The notes below the pieces were generated by a model. The model saw nothing but the letters and a program-made list of their open reading frames with translations. It made no database searches and was not told the origin of the DNA. Positions 1-11,006 of a DNA stretch of 64,000 bases are shown in pieces. The stretch is from Lichtheimia corymbifera B2541 (Eukaryota > Mucoromycota > Mucoromycetes > Mucorales > Lichtheimiaceae): assembly GCA_000697475.1 (NCBI GenBank), contig JNEU01000934.1:1-64000 (forward strand), in the 5' to 3' direction. The position numbers and the translations under genes are program-made. Each line of letters opens with the position of its first letter. Within the stretch, counting starts at the first letter, position 1.

Positions 1-1080
1 TATGCGCTATAGTACGGTACCCTTCTAAATACAGTGTTGGACCGTATCTTCATTCAGTGAAAACGTCAAGGCATAGCACATGGTAGCAGTATGGGTGTTT
101 ATAAAGTAAAAACGATAAAAGGATGCGGATGAACTATATAAGGGTCAACAGGGATAACTATGCCATTGTGTTCTTCGCTGCTGCTGCTGCATGCATCGTC
201 TTGAGTACTCCAATATTAAACATGGCTGTAAAACACCTTTCGTCAAAGATATAAGCCCCTTCGCCAATTCCATCTGATCCATCGTGTATCCTCGGCTGTA
301 TCCTCATGTATGATCCATTCTTCTTTGCTGACGACGCGTCAGGTAACCAAAGCAACATCCCAGATTTCTTTCTCGTTTGATTGCATCCATCATCATAGCC
401 ATTGCAAGTTCAATACTGCTGCTCTTCCTTTTCCATCCGGCTGTTGATCACCCTTTTTCTTGGTCATTTTCCATCGCAGCTCAACCAGGTGAAGACGGCT
501 TGTACTGAGGCGTACTTGATATGACATCATGCAGAGGAGTCTGTATGTATTGAAAGCAAGTTGCCTCTGTATAATGGCTATCTGCTGTTCACGTGAAAGA
601 GGCTGCTAGTCAAGTTACTGCAAGTAAAGAATGCTCTTTAAGATAATCGAGTGAAGGCCTTGCTGATAGCAACTGCTGTTACGTTTGGTCGTGGCAGAGG
701 AGTGTGCAAGAGCGTGTGCTGTAGTAGAGCGACAATGTTGTGAACACTGTTTGAGACTATGGATTATAGCCATTGCTAATGGCAGCTGCTGGAATGAATG
801 CTGTTATGATTGGTTGTGGTAGAGGAGTGCACAAGAGATGGTGTGTGTCAAGAAACGCGGGTGTTGTCGTGGAGTGTACACGCCATGAACCTGCCATCCA
901 GTCAAAGACAGTCGGATCAAGGCAAGCGTAGGATTGACATGATCGGTTGAAGCAGGACAATCGTTCGCAGGTTGTGGTTGTACTTGAATGGGGCAACAGT
1001 TGAGAATGCGAAGAAAGAGGAAGAAACTGGGAGTGGGAAGAGGTGGAAATTAAATTAAATCAGGCACTGCCCTACAATCC
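1..1080 (+). repeat. Left inverted arm, high-identity part
   Basis: Reverse complement of 4629-5708 with very few differences. For example, the stretch starting gcgctatagtacggtaccct at base 4 is mirrored at the far end just before 5708. The high identity suggests recent formation or gene conversion between the arms. Confidence 0.85.
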
Positions 1081-2041
1081 CATGCACACTGTAAATTGAT
1101 CCATGACCTTGATTGCCTCTTTCGAACCTGAAACTTTCACACAAGATGCTCTTCGGCATGCTGATAAACTTTGTCTTAATAAAGGACCCATGCTTCATTT
1201 GAAAATTTCGAAAGGGAGAGCATAATGTGGGGTTGACTATGATGGGCGGAAATTGGGAAAGCGCCGGATTTATGAAAAAGTCAATTAGTATGTAGTTTCT
1301 TGGGATTCCCCATCTCGCACTTGAAACTTAGTCAGAAGGTACTCTCGCACATGCTGATCAATTCCATTCATTTAAAAACCGCATGGTTCATTATTAACAT
1401 TTTGAATGCGGGCCAGCCCAAATGTAGGAGAAAAGTAGGGTCGGCGCTCCTGTTCCCCGAGATTGCCCACCTCGAACCTGAAACTTTCACACAACACCCT
1501 TTCGACCACGCCGAGCAATTTCGCTCCCATAAAGACCCCAGAGTCCATTATGAAAACATTGAATGTAGGAGAGACGACAAATGGATGGAAACATAAATAG
1601 GGTGTACGGCCGTGCGCGTCGATATTGCCCATGGCGACGTCGAAACTTGGTCAGGAGGTGCTCTCGGTCATGCTGATCAACATCGTTCTCATAAAGCCTC
1701 TATACATCATTATGGAGATTTAAAGATACAGGCACCTTTATGTTTTACCTATGCTATAAGCTTGATGCTATATGACAAGTGGTCTTGTTCATTGTCAAGT
1801 AGATAGACCCCGATAGAGCCGAAGATGCAGACGGACTTCTTTGTGCAACACAGCTCATTTGCATGATACTTAGGGATGAACAAACGTCACTCTCCATATA
1901 GCATTATGCGTACAGCATAGTAAAAACGTAAAGATAGCAGTATCTCTAAACTTTACAATGAAACGTGTGGTCTTCAATCGAACAAAGTTGCTCGTCGGGG
2001 TGAAGCGCACCTTGGGTGCAAGTTTCACGATCAACCTGGTC

Positions 2042-2146
2042 GATCCTAGATTTCGCAATGTCACCACCAGCCAAAGTGGATCGTGGGTCGACCTCTCGGA
2101 TTTTTTTTCAACTTTGGCTGGTGGTGACATTGCGAAATCTAGGATC
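2042..2146. repeat. 36-bp perfect hairpin inside the left arm
   Basis: The arm 2042-2077 is the exact reverse complement of 2111-2146, with a 33-nt loop containing a run of T. The stem core reads aatgtcaccaccagcc. A related hairpin sits at the mirrored position in the right arm. Confidence 0.9.
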
Positions 2147-3526
2147 GGCGAGCCTGATCGTGAAACTTGCACCCATGGTGCGCTTGATCCCGACGAGCAA
2201 CTTTGTTCTATGAACGACCCCGCGTTTCATTGTAAGATTTAGAGATACAGACACCTTTATGGTTTCCATATGCTGTAAGCGTGATGCTATATGACAAGTG
2301 GTCTTTGTTCATTGTCAAGTAGGTAGACCCCGATAGAGCCGAAGATGAGCAGAGGCGTGCTTGTACAACACAGCTCATTTGCATGATATTTCACAATGAC
2401 CAAACTCCACTTGTCATATAGCATCACGTTTTCAGCATAGTAAAAACATAAAGTGCTTGCATCCATGGATTGGCAAGCTTGATCGTGAAACATGATTGAC
2501 AAGGTGCGCTCGATCACGACGAGCAATATTGTTCTATGAAAGAGCTCACGTTTCATTGTAAAGTTTTGCGATAAATGCACTTTCTTGTTTTTGCATATGC
2601 TGAAAAGCACGGTGATATATGCTAGGTGGTGTTTGTTCATTGTCGAGTAGCTCGACCCTGATAGAGCGGAAGATGCGCAGAGGCGTGCTTGTGCAACACA
2701 GCTCATTTACATGATGCTTCACAACGAACAAACACCACTTGTCATATAATATCATGGTTTCAGCATATGTAAAAACGTAAAAGTGCCTGCATCTAGGATT
2801 GGCAAGCTTGATCGTGAAACATGATTGACAAGGTGCGCTTGACCCCGCCAAGCAACTTTGTTCCATTGAAGATCCCACGTTTCATTGTAAAGTTTAGAGA
2901 TAAACGCACTTTCTCGTTTTACATATGCTGAAAAGGATGATGCTATACGACAAGTGGTGTTTGTTCATTGGGAAGTATTGTGCAAATGAGCTGTGTTGCA
3001 CAAACAGCCCTCTGTGCATCTTCCGCTCTATCAAGGTCGAGCTACTTCACAATGAACAAACACCACTTCTCATATAGCATCATGCTTTTCATCATATGTA
3101 AAAGCGTGAAAGTGCATTTATCTCTGAACTTTACAATGGAACATGAGCTCTTTCATAGAACAATATTGCTCGTCGTGGTCGGGCGCACCTTGTGAATCAA
3201 GTTTCACAATACAGCTTGCCAATCCTAGATGCAGGCAGATTTACGTTTTTGCATATGCTGAAACCATGATTCTATATAACAAGTGGTGTTTGTTCATTGT
3301 GAAGTATCATGCAAATGAGCTGTGTTAGACAAGCACGCCCCTGCGCATCTTCCGCTCTACCAGGGTCTACCTACTTGACAATGAACAAAGATCACCTTTC
3401 ATATTGCGTCATGCTTTTCATCATATGTAAAACATAAAGGTGCCTGTATCTCTAAACTTTACAATGAAACGTGGGGTCTTCAATCGAACAAAGTTGCTCG
3501 TCGGGGTGAAGCGCACCTTGGGTGCA

Positions 3527-3672
3527 AGTTTCATGATCGTCGTGGCCATTCTCAGATTCACCCAATGTCACCACCAGCCAAAGTGAATCGGGTCGACCTC
3601 TTGAATTTTTTTTCGACAAGGCTGGTGGTGACATTGGGTGAATCTGAGAATGGCCACGACGATCATGAAACT
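3527..3672. repeat. 53-bp perfect hairpin inside the right arm
   Basis: The arm 3527-3579 is the exact reverse complement of 3620-3672 with a 40-nt loop. It shares the aatgtcaccaccagcc core with the 2042-2146 hairpin, but the outer stem sequence differs and each stem is internally perfect, so paired changes distinguish the two copies. Confidence 0.9.
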
Positions 3673-4628
3673 TCTACACTAGGTGCGCTTGACCCCGCCG
3701 CGCAACTTTGTTCGATTGAAAACCCCATGTTTCATTGTAGAATTTTTAGTTATGGGAATCTTTATGTTTTACATATGCTTTAACCATAATGCTATATGAC
3801 AAGTGGTGTTTGTTCATTGTGAAGAAGCTAGACAGTAATAGAGCCAAAGATGCGCAGGGGCGTGCTTGTGTAACACAGCGCATTTGCATGATGCTTGCAA
3901 TGAACGGAGACCACGTCTCATATATCATCACACTCATCATAGCATACGTAAAACATAAAGGTGCCTGTTTCTTCAAATTGTCATAATGAAGTGTGATGCC
4001 TTTATGAGAACAAACCTGATCAGCGTGGCCGAGAGCACCTCCTGACCAAGTTTCATGTTCGGGATGGCCAATATCGGCGGGCGCGGGCGGTACATCTTAC
4101 GTATGTTCCCATCCATACATTTGGACGCTGCCATTCAAAATCTTCATAATGAAGCGTAGCATCTTTATGAGGACGAAATTGCTCGTCGCGGTCGAAAGTA
4201 CCTGGCATGAAATTTTCAGGCTCGAGATGGGCGATCTTGGGCTTAGGGAGCGTCGACCTTACTTTTGTCATCGTCCATCCTACATTTGGGGACGCCCGCA
4301 TTCAAAACTTTTATAGTGAAACCTGCGATTTTTTAATGAATGGAAGTGATCAGCATGGCCCAGCGAACCTTCTGACCAAGTTTCAAGTTCAAAGTCGGCA
4401 ATCCCAAGATAATACATACTGAATCGATAAATCGTAAATCCGGCGCGTACCCCATTTCCGACCACCCATAGTAAACCCCACATTACACCCTCCCATCCAA
4501 AATTTTTAAATGAAGTATGGGTTCTTTATTAAGACAAAGTTGATCAGCATACCGAGGAGCATCTTCTGTGCAAGTTTGAGGTCAAGATGAGCAATCTCAA
4601 GATCATGGATCAATTTACAGTGTGCATG

Positions 4629-5708
4629 GAATTGTAGGGCAGTGCCTGACCAATTTAATTTCCACCTCTTCCCACTCCCAGGTTCTTCCTCTTTCTTCGC
4701 ATTCTCAACTGTTGCCCCATTCAGCTACAACTACAACCTGCGAACGATTGTTCTGCTCCAACCCATCAATGTCAACCCTACAACTGTCTTGATCCGATTG
4801 TCTTTAACTGGATGGAGAGTCCATGGCGTGTACACTCCACTACAACACCCGCGTTTCTTGACACTCCACCTTCTCTTGTACAATCCTCAACCACCATCAA
4901 ACGTAACAGCATTCATTCCAGCAGCTGCCATTAGCAATGACTATTCTCCATTGTCTCAAACAGCGTTCACAGCTTTGTCACTCGACTACAGCACACGCTC
5001 TTGCACACTCCTCTGCCACGACCAAACGTAACAGCAGTTGCTATCAGCAAGGCCTTCACTCGATTATCTTAAAGAGCATTCTTTACTTGCAGTAACTTGA
5101 CTAGCAGCCTCTTTCACGTGAACAGCAGATAGCCATTATACAGAGGCAACTTGCTTTCAATACATACAGACTCCTATGCATGATGTCATATCAAGTACGC
5201 CTCAGTACAAGCCGTCTTCACCTGGTTGAGCTGCGATGGAAAATGACCAAGAAAAAGGGTGATCAACAGCCGGATGGAAAAGGATCAGCAGCAGTATTTA
5301 ACTTGCAATGGCTATGATGATGGATGCAATCAAACGAGAAAGAAATCTGGGAAGTTGCTTTGGTTACCTGGCGCGTCGTCAGCAAGAAGAATGGATCATA
5401 CATGAGGATACAGCCGAGGATACACGATAGATCAGATGGAATTGGCGAAGGGGCTTATATCTTTGACGAAAGGTGTTTTACAGCCATGTTTAATATTGGA
5501 GTACTCAAGACGATGCATGCAGCAGCAGCAGCGAAGAACACAATGGCATAGTTATCCCTGTTGACCCTTATATAGTTCATCCGTATCCTTTTATCGTTTT
5601 TACTTTATAAACACCCATACTGCTACCATGTGCTATGCCTTGACGTTTTCACTGAATGAAGATACGGTCCAACACTGTATTTAGAAGGGTACCGTACTAT
5701 AGCGCATA
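4629..5708 (-). repeat. Right inverted arm, high-identity part
   Basis: Mirror copy of bases 1-1080. Open frames seen in the two arms (about 66-79 residues, for example at 158-358 and 5324-5551) are the same sequence read from both arms. They show no recognisable domain and are not called as genes. Confidence 0.85.
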
Positions 5709-6214
5709 TGATGTGCAAGATGTGGATCACATATTGGTTTATGGATCGAAAAGGGGAACATGGATTTGAAGGTCGGAGAACGGGTTGAATCATCTAAATA
5801 TATCGTTTATATCAAGATGCTTTTGTTATAGATGAGAGTTAGTAGGTTTTATCAAACGCTTGTATTACAAAGTGGAGAAGGATGGCGCTCTTTGTCGTTC
5901 CTCTCATTGTTCGCAATTTGTGTACATACAATATCTCACTCCACTTGTCGCAGCCGTTGATGTAAACGTTTACCTCTGCAGCAATCTTTTATGAAACTTG
6001 GATCAATAAGAAAAGCCACTGATCGATAAATCAATTGAGCATATCCCTCGTAACCAAGTTATCCATGACTTTAATGGGGTGGATTTGGCTTGTTGATTTG
6101 ATCCGTGCGCATGATCAAATTAATACAGCTCAACTCCGTACCTCAAGCATAAATGTATCCGCAATAGATGCACATATAAACGTTTCCCTTGATATCAGAT
6201 ATCCATTATCATAT
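5709..6214. other. Intergenic flank of the palindromic element
   Basis: AT-rich, no gene supported. The part from about 5709 to 5820 is diverged but alignable with 29160-29300, including the phrase gaaggtcgga, so the element family extends past the last mirrored base. Confidence 0.5.
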
Positions 6215-6421
6215 TCGTGCTGGCCGTGCTACCCGTGCTATCCGTGCTATCCGTGCTATCCGTGCTATCCGTGCTATCCGTGCTATCCGTGCTATCCGTG
6301 CTATCCGTGCTATCCGTGCTATCCGTGCTATCCGTGCTACCCGTGCTACCCGTGCTACTCGTGCTACTCGTGCTATCCGTGCTATTCGTGCTGTCCGTGC
6401 TACCCGTGCTATCTGTGCTAT
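6215..6421 (+). repeat. Minisatellite, 23 copies of a 9-bp unit (ccgtgctat)
   Basis: Twenty-three consecutive 9-mers of consensus ccgtgctay, nearly perfect in the centre and with more substitutions at both ends. Because 9 is a multiple of 3, the array stays open in several frames and yields false Cys-Tyr-Pro, Ala-Ile-Arg and Ser-Thr-Asp repeat ORFs. Confidence 0.95.
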
Positions 6422-6514
6422 GTGCCCTATAGTGATCGATGGGTTTATTTGTTTTCATGATACAAATAGTACAGCATGGATAAATGTCGCTATATAGTAA
6501 TATAATGCAGGAGA

Positions 6515-7658
6515 TCATTTTTTGGTGTTGTTGTTGTTGAAAAAGCGACGCAATGATTCGCCGGTGGAGTAGCTTTTGCATAAACCTTGTTGATGAGCCA
6601 TTGACAGGCATCGATTCCAATTCATTTTCCCAACTAGATTTCTTCTGTGTTCCAGAATGAATTCCAAATCATCGACCTTTTGGCCTTGAGTATCTTTCCT
6701 TCTATGCTTTATCTTTGGCAATGGCTCCAGGGATGAGTCCGAATTTGAGTCTTCATACGGTTGGCAATATTTTCGTTTTGCATCGGCATTGAAATCGAGC
6801 GCACGTTTGATCACGGTTTTGGCCTTCGATGATCCAACTACGCCATTCAAGGCATTCTCAATTCTGTTGATCATCCTTTCATTGTTCTCGCAAATGACTT
6901 CAACCACTTTGGCAATATCCTTGTCGCATTCGATTTGAGTGTCGGAGATTGTCATGGCAATGCGATATAACTCTCGAATTGTTTCATTTTCTGCATAAGG
7001 ATGAGCATATATGGTAGGAGAGGCTTCCACCATGAATGAGCAGAGGGCATGGAGAGGTGAGAGTTCGTGAGCAGAAGGTGCAATAGCCGATAGCGTGGAT
7101 TTTGACACAATGAAGCACGCCTGCGCCCAGAACTCAGTGTTCAGAAGGGAAGACATCCAAGGCTTTCCAGAAACAGGGTTGAACTTTGCCATGAGTTGGG
7201 TTGGAGAGACGCGGTCGGTGCAAATGATGAGAACGATGGGGTAGGTGTTGTAGATTCTCAAAGCGTTCAATGAATAGGAGAGAAGCCGTTGCATAAACGA
7301 TTCATTGACGGTGTGTTGGAGTTCAAGGAGTACAGGAGGAAGGGATTTTTGCATTGGGAACCGAGGCTTGTAAAGAATATCGCTTCTTGAAGCATCATGC
7401 CATTCGGTTTCTGCCGATGTGTACGTTCCATGTGGGACGTCCAGCAAGTCGCCAACGACGCGATCGATCACCCATTGCGTTTTTAACACCTGCTTGCTAA
7501 AGTTGTCTTTTCCTGGGAGTCGATCCTTGGGCAAATGGAATGTGAGAAACTCATCCGCATCTACAACACGCAACCAATTAGGCAAAAGGGAAGGGAGGAA
7601 GGATAAAGGAAGGATAGTTACCACGGCAATCACCATCAGTTTCTTGTTCTATCGTCAT
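6515..7658 (-). CDS. PD-(D/E)XK nuclease-like (Rpn/transposase-related) protein
   Basis: Two exons, 7622-7658 and 6515-7560, separated by a 61-nt GT-AG intron, give 360 residues from ATG to TGA. The short first exon joins in frame as CRDADEF; the alternative unspliced start would add a hydrophobic leader that is really intron sequence. Residues 65-125 hold Asp73 in SDILYKP, then LLELQHTV with Glu92 and Gln94, then a helix and the strand IVLIICTD. This D...ExQ order is typical of Rpn-like members of the PD-(D/E)XK superfamily, which are often annotated as putative transposases. The C-terminal third is basic and Asn/Lys-rich, with a possible nuclear signal. It lies next to the minisatellite and palindromic element, so a mobile-element origin is plausible. 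Family assignment is inference from the motif. Confidence 0.6.
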
Positions 7659-9245
7659 GGCAACCAGCAGTTGCCTGATAACAATGATAAAGAAAATTGG
7701 CTGTCCATCCCTTTTTTAGGCGGAATTTTTAAAGCGTGTGCCGCACCAGCACATTATGCACGTTATCCAGTGTTGTGAGATGCTGGTTTTGTTCTTTGCA
7801 ACGAGTGGGCAAGCAAGATGGATATACAATGACAATCATGCAGCTGACACCTCCTTCTGTGAAATGAAACCATATCCCGATGCGGAGGAACGTGCAATAC
7901 TGCAGCTATAACCGTACACACAAGGAAGCGGTTTTACGTCTCACACTTCATTATGTACCTACATACAAGATACTTTGGGTGCATTCCCATACAGGTTATC
8001 ATAAGTGGACCTTGTGCTGGAGGATGGCAGAAGGCATGTGACCAATAAGCTAAGCATGAAACCACCACCACCCGATACCTCGCCATGACACGAATGTAAT
8101 GCTACACAATGCAAGTACCACCACCCTTCTCCTTAGTGTAATTGTATTGAAAGTATATAAATATATATCCCCACCATTGAATAAAGAATCATTAGGGAGC
8201 TTCCCGATATATGTGAGTAGCCTTATTGTGAGCCTCGCCTGCGAGTGTACGAGTGTCCTATCAAAGGACTGTATGCCCATATTCCCATTCTATTTCCCTC
8301 GGCGCGATATCCCTACCATTGCACCATATCTGTCTCTTTTTCCTCAATGTATCCCTTTACGTGTGTATTTATTGAGACCTTCAAGCATCCCTATTGCCAG
8401 TTGAACACCAAAAGGTGCGTTCTAGTAGATAGATGGCTTCGTGTGAGGGCATGTCGACTCACATGGCAGGGTTATCAGATTTAGGCCTTGCTGTTGATTC
8501 ACGACCAGCAGTTCCATTATTTCAAGCTCAGGGCATGAAGGACTTATCCTATTGGTGAAGAAATGCATGATGGACCCCTTGCCGTACCTTCCTATAGTAA
8601 GGTCCGCGTGTGGTGGCCCATAACGGAAGGATTCGTTCTTATATAAGTATGCATGGGATAGCGTTAACTGAAAACTGTCATATATAAGCATGATATATTC
8701 ATGTGCTTGTGCCATCTTGTATAAAACGAATTAAGCTTACAATGAACCATGCTTCTGTAACAAGAAGCAAGCACATATTGGGCATGATAACTATTTATTA
8801 TGATTGCAATAGAAGCGTAGTCGTAATTCACCACTGCTTTTAGTCTACTGTCAGCACCTGAGGTAGGAAGCTCTAGTGAATGTAATAGTGCTTTGCCAAA
8901 AGAATACCCATGTAATAGATGCAGGCTCGCTTTCCGACCTTCAATTTCTATTCCCCTCTTTCAATTCTTGAACCAAACTGAGTGATCAACAACATCCAAA
9001 TATTATGTATGTGCTCATAATGATGGGCTGAAGCATGCTCTATAGTAAGCTATGATTGGATTTTCTCGCCTTAGTATATTATGTAATTACCCTGCGCGCT
9101 TTATTTATCTTTTAAGGCTTGTAAGGCATTGTTACCGACACCAACATTTACATCATCATGGTTGTGAATGGGATCTTAATGTATTGATCGTAGGGGACTA
9201 AGGTCTAATACATTGCTGCTGGATACCTACATGAGGATGGTTCTA
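7659..9245. other. Intergenic region with a dispersed repeat block
   Basis: No gene is supported. It holds the 8520-8760 block described separately and, at about 8926-8965, a short inverted match to 29215-29265 (core cgctttccgacctt). The remaining sequence is AT-rich and featureless to the eye. Confidence 0.4.
8520..8760 (+). repeat. Dispersed promoter-like repeat, copy 1
   Basis: Aligns in the same orientation with 29365-29600: shared words include aaggtccgc, ggttcgttcttatataa-like sequence, gatagcgtta and aattaagcttacaa. It carries TATA-like text (ttatataag near 8640) but no convincing coding sequence follows; an ATG at 8743 opens only a 33-codon frame. Confidence 0.6.
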
Positions 9246-10392
9246 TTATGCGCTACGATGAACGGTAGTAGCATCAGCTTGTGAGGTGGGGAATACAAGG
9301 GAATCCGCAATGTTGACATGTGGTGGGCGACCAGCAGTAAACACAACGATCTCCGCTACATTAAAGATATGAGTTTAATTCCGGTTTGATGATTCTTCGC
9401 TGCCAACCATACCAATGTCTTGAGCAACCAATGGCTGCATGCCCTTGTATACGCTATCAGCCTTTTCCTTATCACCATAGAAACGCACAGTGGAAAATTC
9501 AGTGTTCACAAGTCTAAATCAATGTTGGATTGAGTACACCATGCTGACAACAAACCATGTAAGTATTACCCTGGGCAAATTTGGCTACACAAAAAGAACA
9601 CAATGAGTCATTCGAATGAAAGGATACATGCCTTTTACTATTTGGATTCTTACCTGACACGAATAGGTGTATCAACAAGCTCAAATCTCAGCGAGGTGGT
9701 AATGGCATCAACGGCATGCTTGGTAGCTAAATGCAAGATTGATCGGAAGATGAATACGTCAACAATGGTGTCTATTTGTAATCACGTTGTCTGCTTACCG
9801 CAATAAATGCTTCCTCCTGGATATGCTTGCTTGCCAGCGATTGAACCAAGATTGATAATATGCCCTGTTTGACGTTCCTTCATGCTGGGAATAATCGCTT
9901 GTGTGAGGAAGACAAGGCCTTTAACATTGGTGTTGAACATTGTATCAAAGGCATCCTCGGCTACTTCGGCTACCGGATCTCTACCAAGCACCATGCCAGC
10001 ATTGTTTACCAATACATCTACAGGTGGGAGCTGGGCAACAACGGATCGGATTTGTTGTACGTCTCGCATATCGAGTTGGATAGCCGTCACCTTAATGGAT
10101 GGGTATTTGGCCTCAAGCTCCTTTTTCAAATTCTCAAGACGCTCCACACGACGAGCAGCAACAATCTATTGTGCATAAGGTGTTTATAAGACACGATGCC
10201 ATTTGCCAAGTGGCTCTTTTATGCGCACCACGTTCGATCCTTCTTTTGCAAACTCGCGTGCACACGCTTCACCAATACCAGCTGATGCGCCCGTACTATT
10301 AGTTTTATGTTCCAGTGTCAAATAAAGTAAAAGGGTAAAGCCGGTTCGAATGATACATACATCAATACGTTCTTTCCCTCAAGTCTTCCCAT
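9246..10392 (-). CDS. NADP-dependent short-chain dehydrogenase/reductase (classical SDR)
   Basis: Seven exons (10361-10392, 10229-10295, 9799-10165, 9654-9726, 9570-9584, 9413-9513, 9246-9355) join in frame to 254 residues, including a 15-nt microexon. Introns are GT-AG. The cofactor motif TGASAGIG spans residues 12-19, AARR at 36-39 suggests NADP preference, NNAG lies at 87-90, and the catalytic set is Ser141, Tyr154, Lys158 (YCATK). After the active site, ICPGLVNTEFS is the usual PG motif. Size and motifs fit the YMR226C/YdfG-type 3-hydroxy acid (serine) dehydrogenases of about 250-267 residues; the exact substrate cannot be read from the sequence. It is transcribed away from PEX14 with a shared 0.6-kb upstream region. 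No targeting peptide is seen, so it is probably cytosolic. Confidence 0.9.
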
Positions 10393-11002
10393 GGTGATAG
10401 AGTGCAAGAAACAGGAAAAAGGTTGCGTGGAAAGCCATGTTTCCCACAATCGTGTTTAAACTTCCGTTGAAACCCCGGTCGACTAAGGGAGGTCGATCTT
10501 GAATGTCCATCAATCTAATGCGTAATGAGCAACATAGGCTTCAAAAGTTGGTTTGCTAAATTGGGGGACTTTTACACAATGCTACAATGATTCATCGTGA
10601 TGTTCTTAAGGATGACTTGTCGATTATATCCCATTTGAAGTAGTATTCATTAATAACAATCATATAGCTTAACATCATTTATATGTGAAAGTGGGTGGCG
10701 GTAGTAGTGGTAAGTATTTCTAAGGGCAGCAACTACCTATTAAGATAAAGCTGACTGATGTATTGATTCAAGGCATAAGCATACTTTGCATGTGATTGAG
10801 CAAACATCACAGTATAAAAGCGGGGGTACATTCTCTCCTCCCCCACAATTTCCTTGTGTAAGCAGCTTTCTTGACAAATCGTAAACCACCGCTCTTGTTC
10901 TCTTCCTCCACCACATAACGTAAGTCGACACCGTATAAAGCGTCTATCTCTATCATCACTCACTATGATAAATGGTTTGCTAGCGTATATCCTTTGCTTG
11001 AA
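10393..11002. promoter_or_regulatory. Shared upstream region between the SDR gene and PEX14
   Basis: 610 bp between divergent start codons. It must contain both promoters and 5' leaders; no clear TATA box was identified for either gene. No coding sequence is supported apart from a short uORF before PEX14. Confidence 0.5.
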
Positions 11003-11006
11003 ATGA
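10965..11006 (+). promoter_or_regulatory. 13-codon uORF overlapping the PEX14 start
   Basis: ATG at 10965 opens 13 codons and stops at TGA 11004-11006. That stop overlaps the PEX14 ATG as ATGA, a configuration compatible with termination-reinitiation control. It is real only if the transcript starts upstream of 10965 and no intron removes it. Confidence 0.35.

Larger units (their letters stand above)
1..5708. mobile_element. Foldback-like palindromic element, truncated by the window edge
   Basis: Base 1 pairs with base 5708, and this pairing register (coordinates summing to 5709) still holds at 1080/4629, so the arms run more than 1 kb without net length change. Similarity continues, more diverged, toward a centre near 2.85 kb. 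The inner part is built from reiterated modules, for example the stretch beginning tttgttcattgtcaagtag and its complements, repeated at about 1.78, 2.3, 2.63, 3.3 and 3.8 kb in alternating orientation. No transposase or other convincing protein is encoded. This architecture (long inverted arms made of subrepeats, no coding capacity) resembles Foldback elements; that is inference. The true left end is probably outside the window, because a related half copy at 27.3-29.35 kb stays similar beyond the equivalent of 5708. Confidence 0.7.

Noticed and set aside
158..358. 66-residue ORF repeated in both palindrome arms (also 5324-5551)
   Set aside because: Same repeat DNA read twice; no domain, no promoter or splice support.
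6035..6460. Cys-Tyr-Pro repeat ORF (and minus-strand Ser-Thr-Asp ORF at 6195-6620)
   Set aside because: Produced by the 9-bp minisatellite, which stays open in several frames; no other coding evidence.
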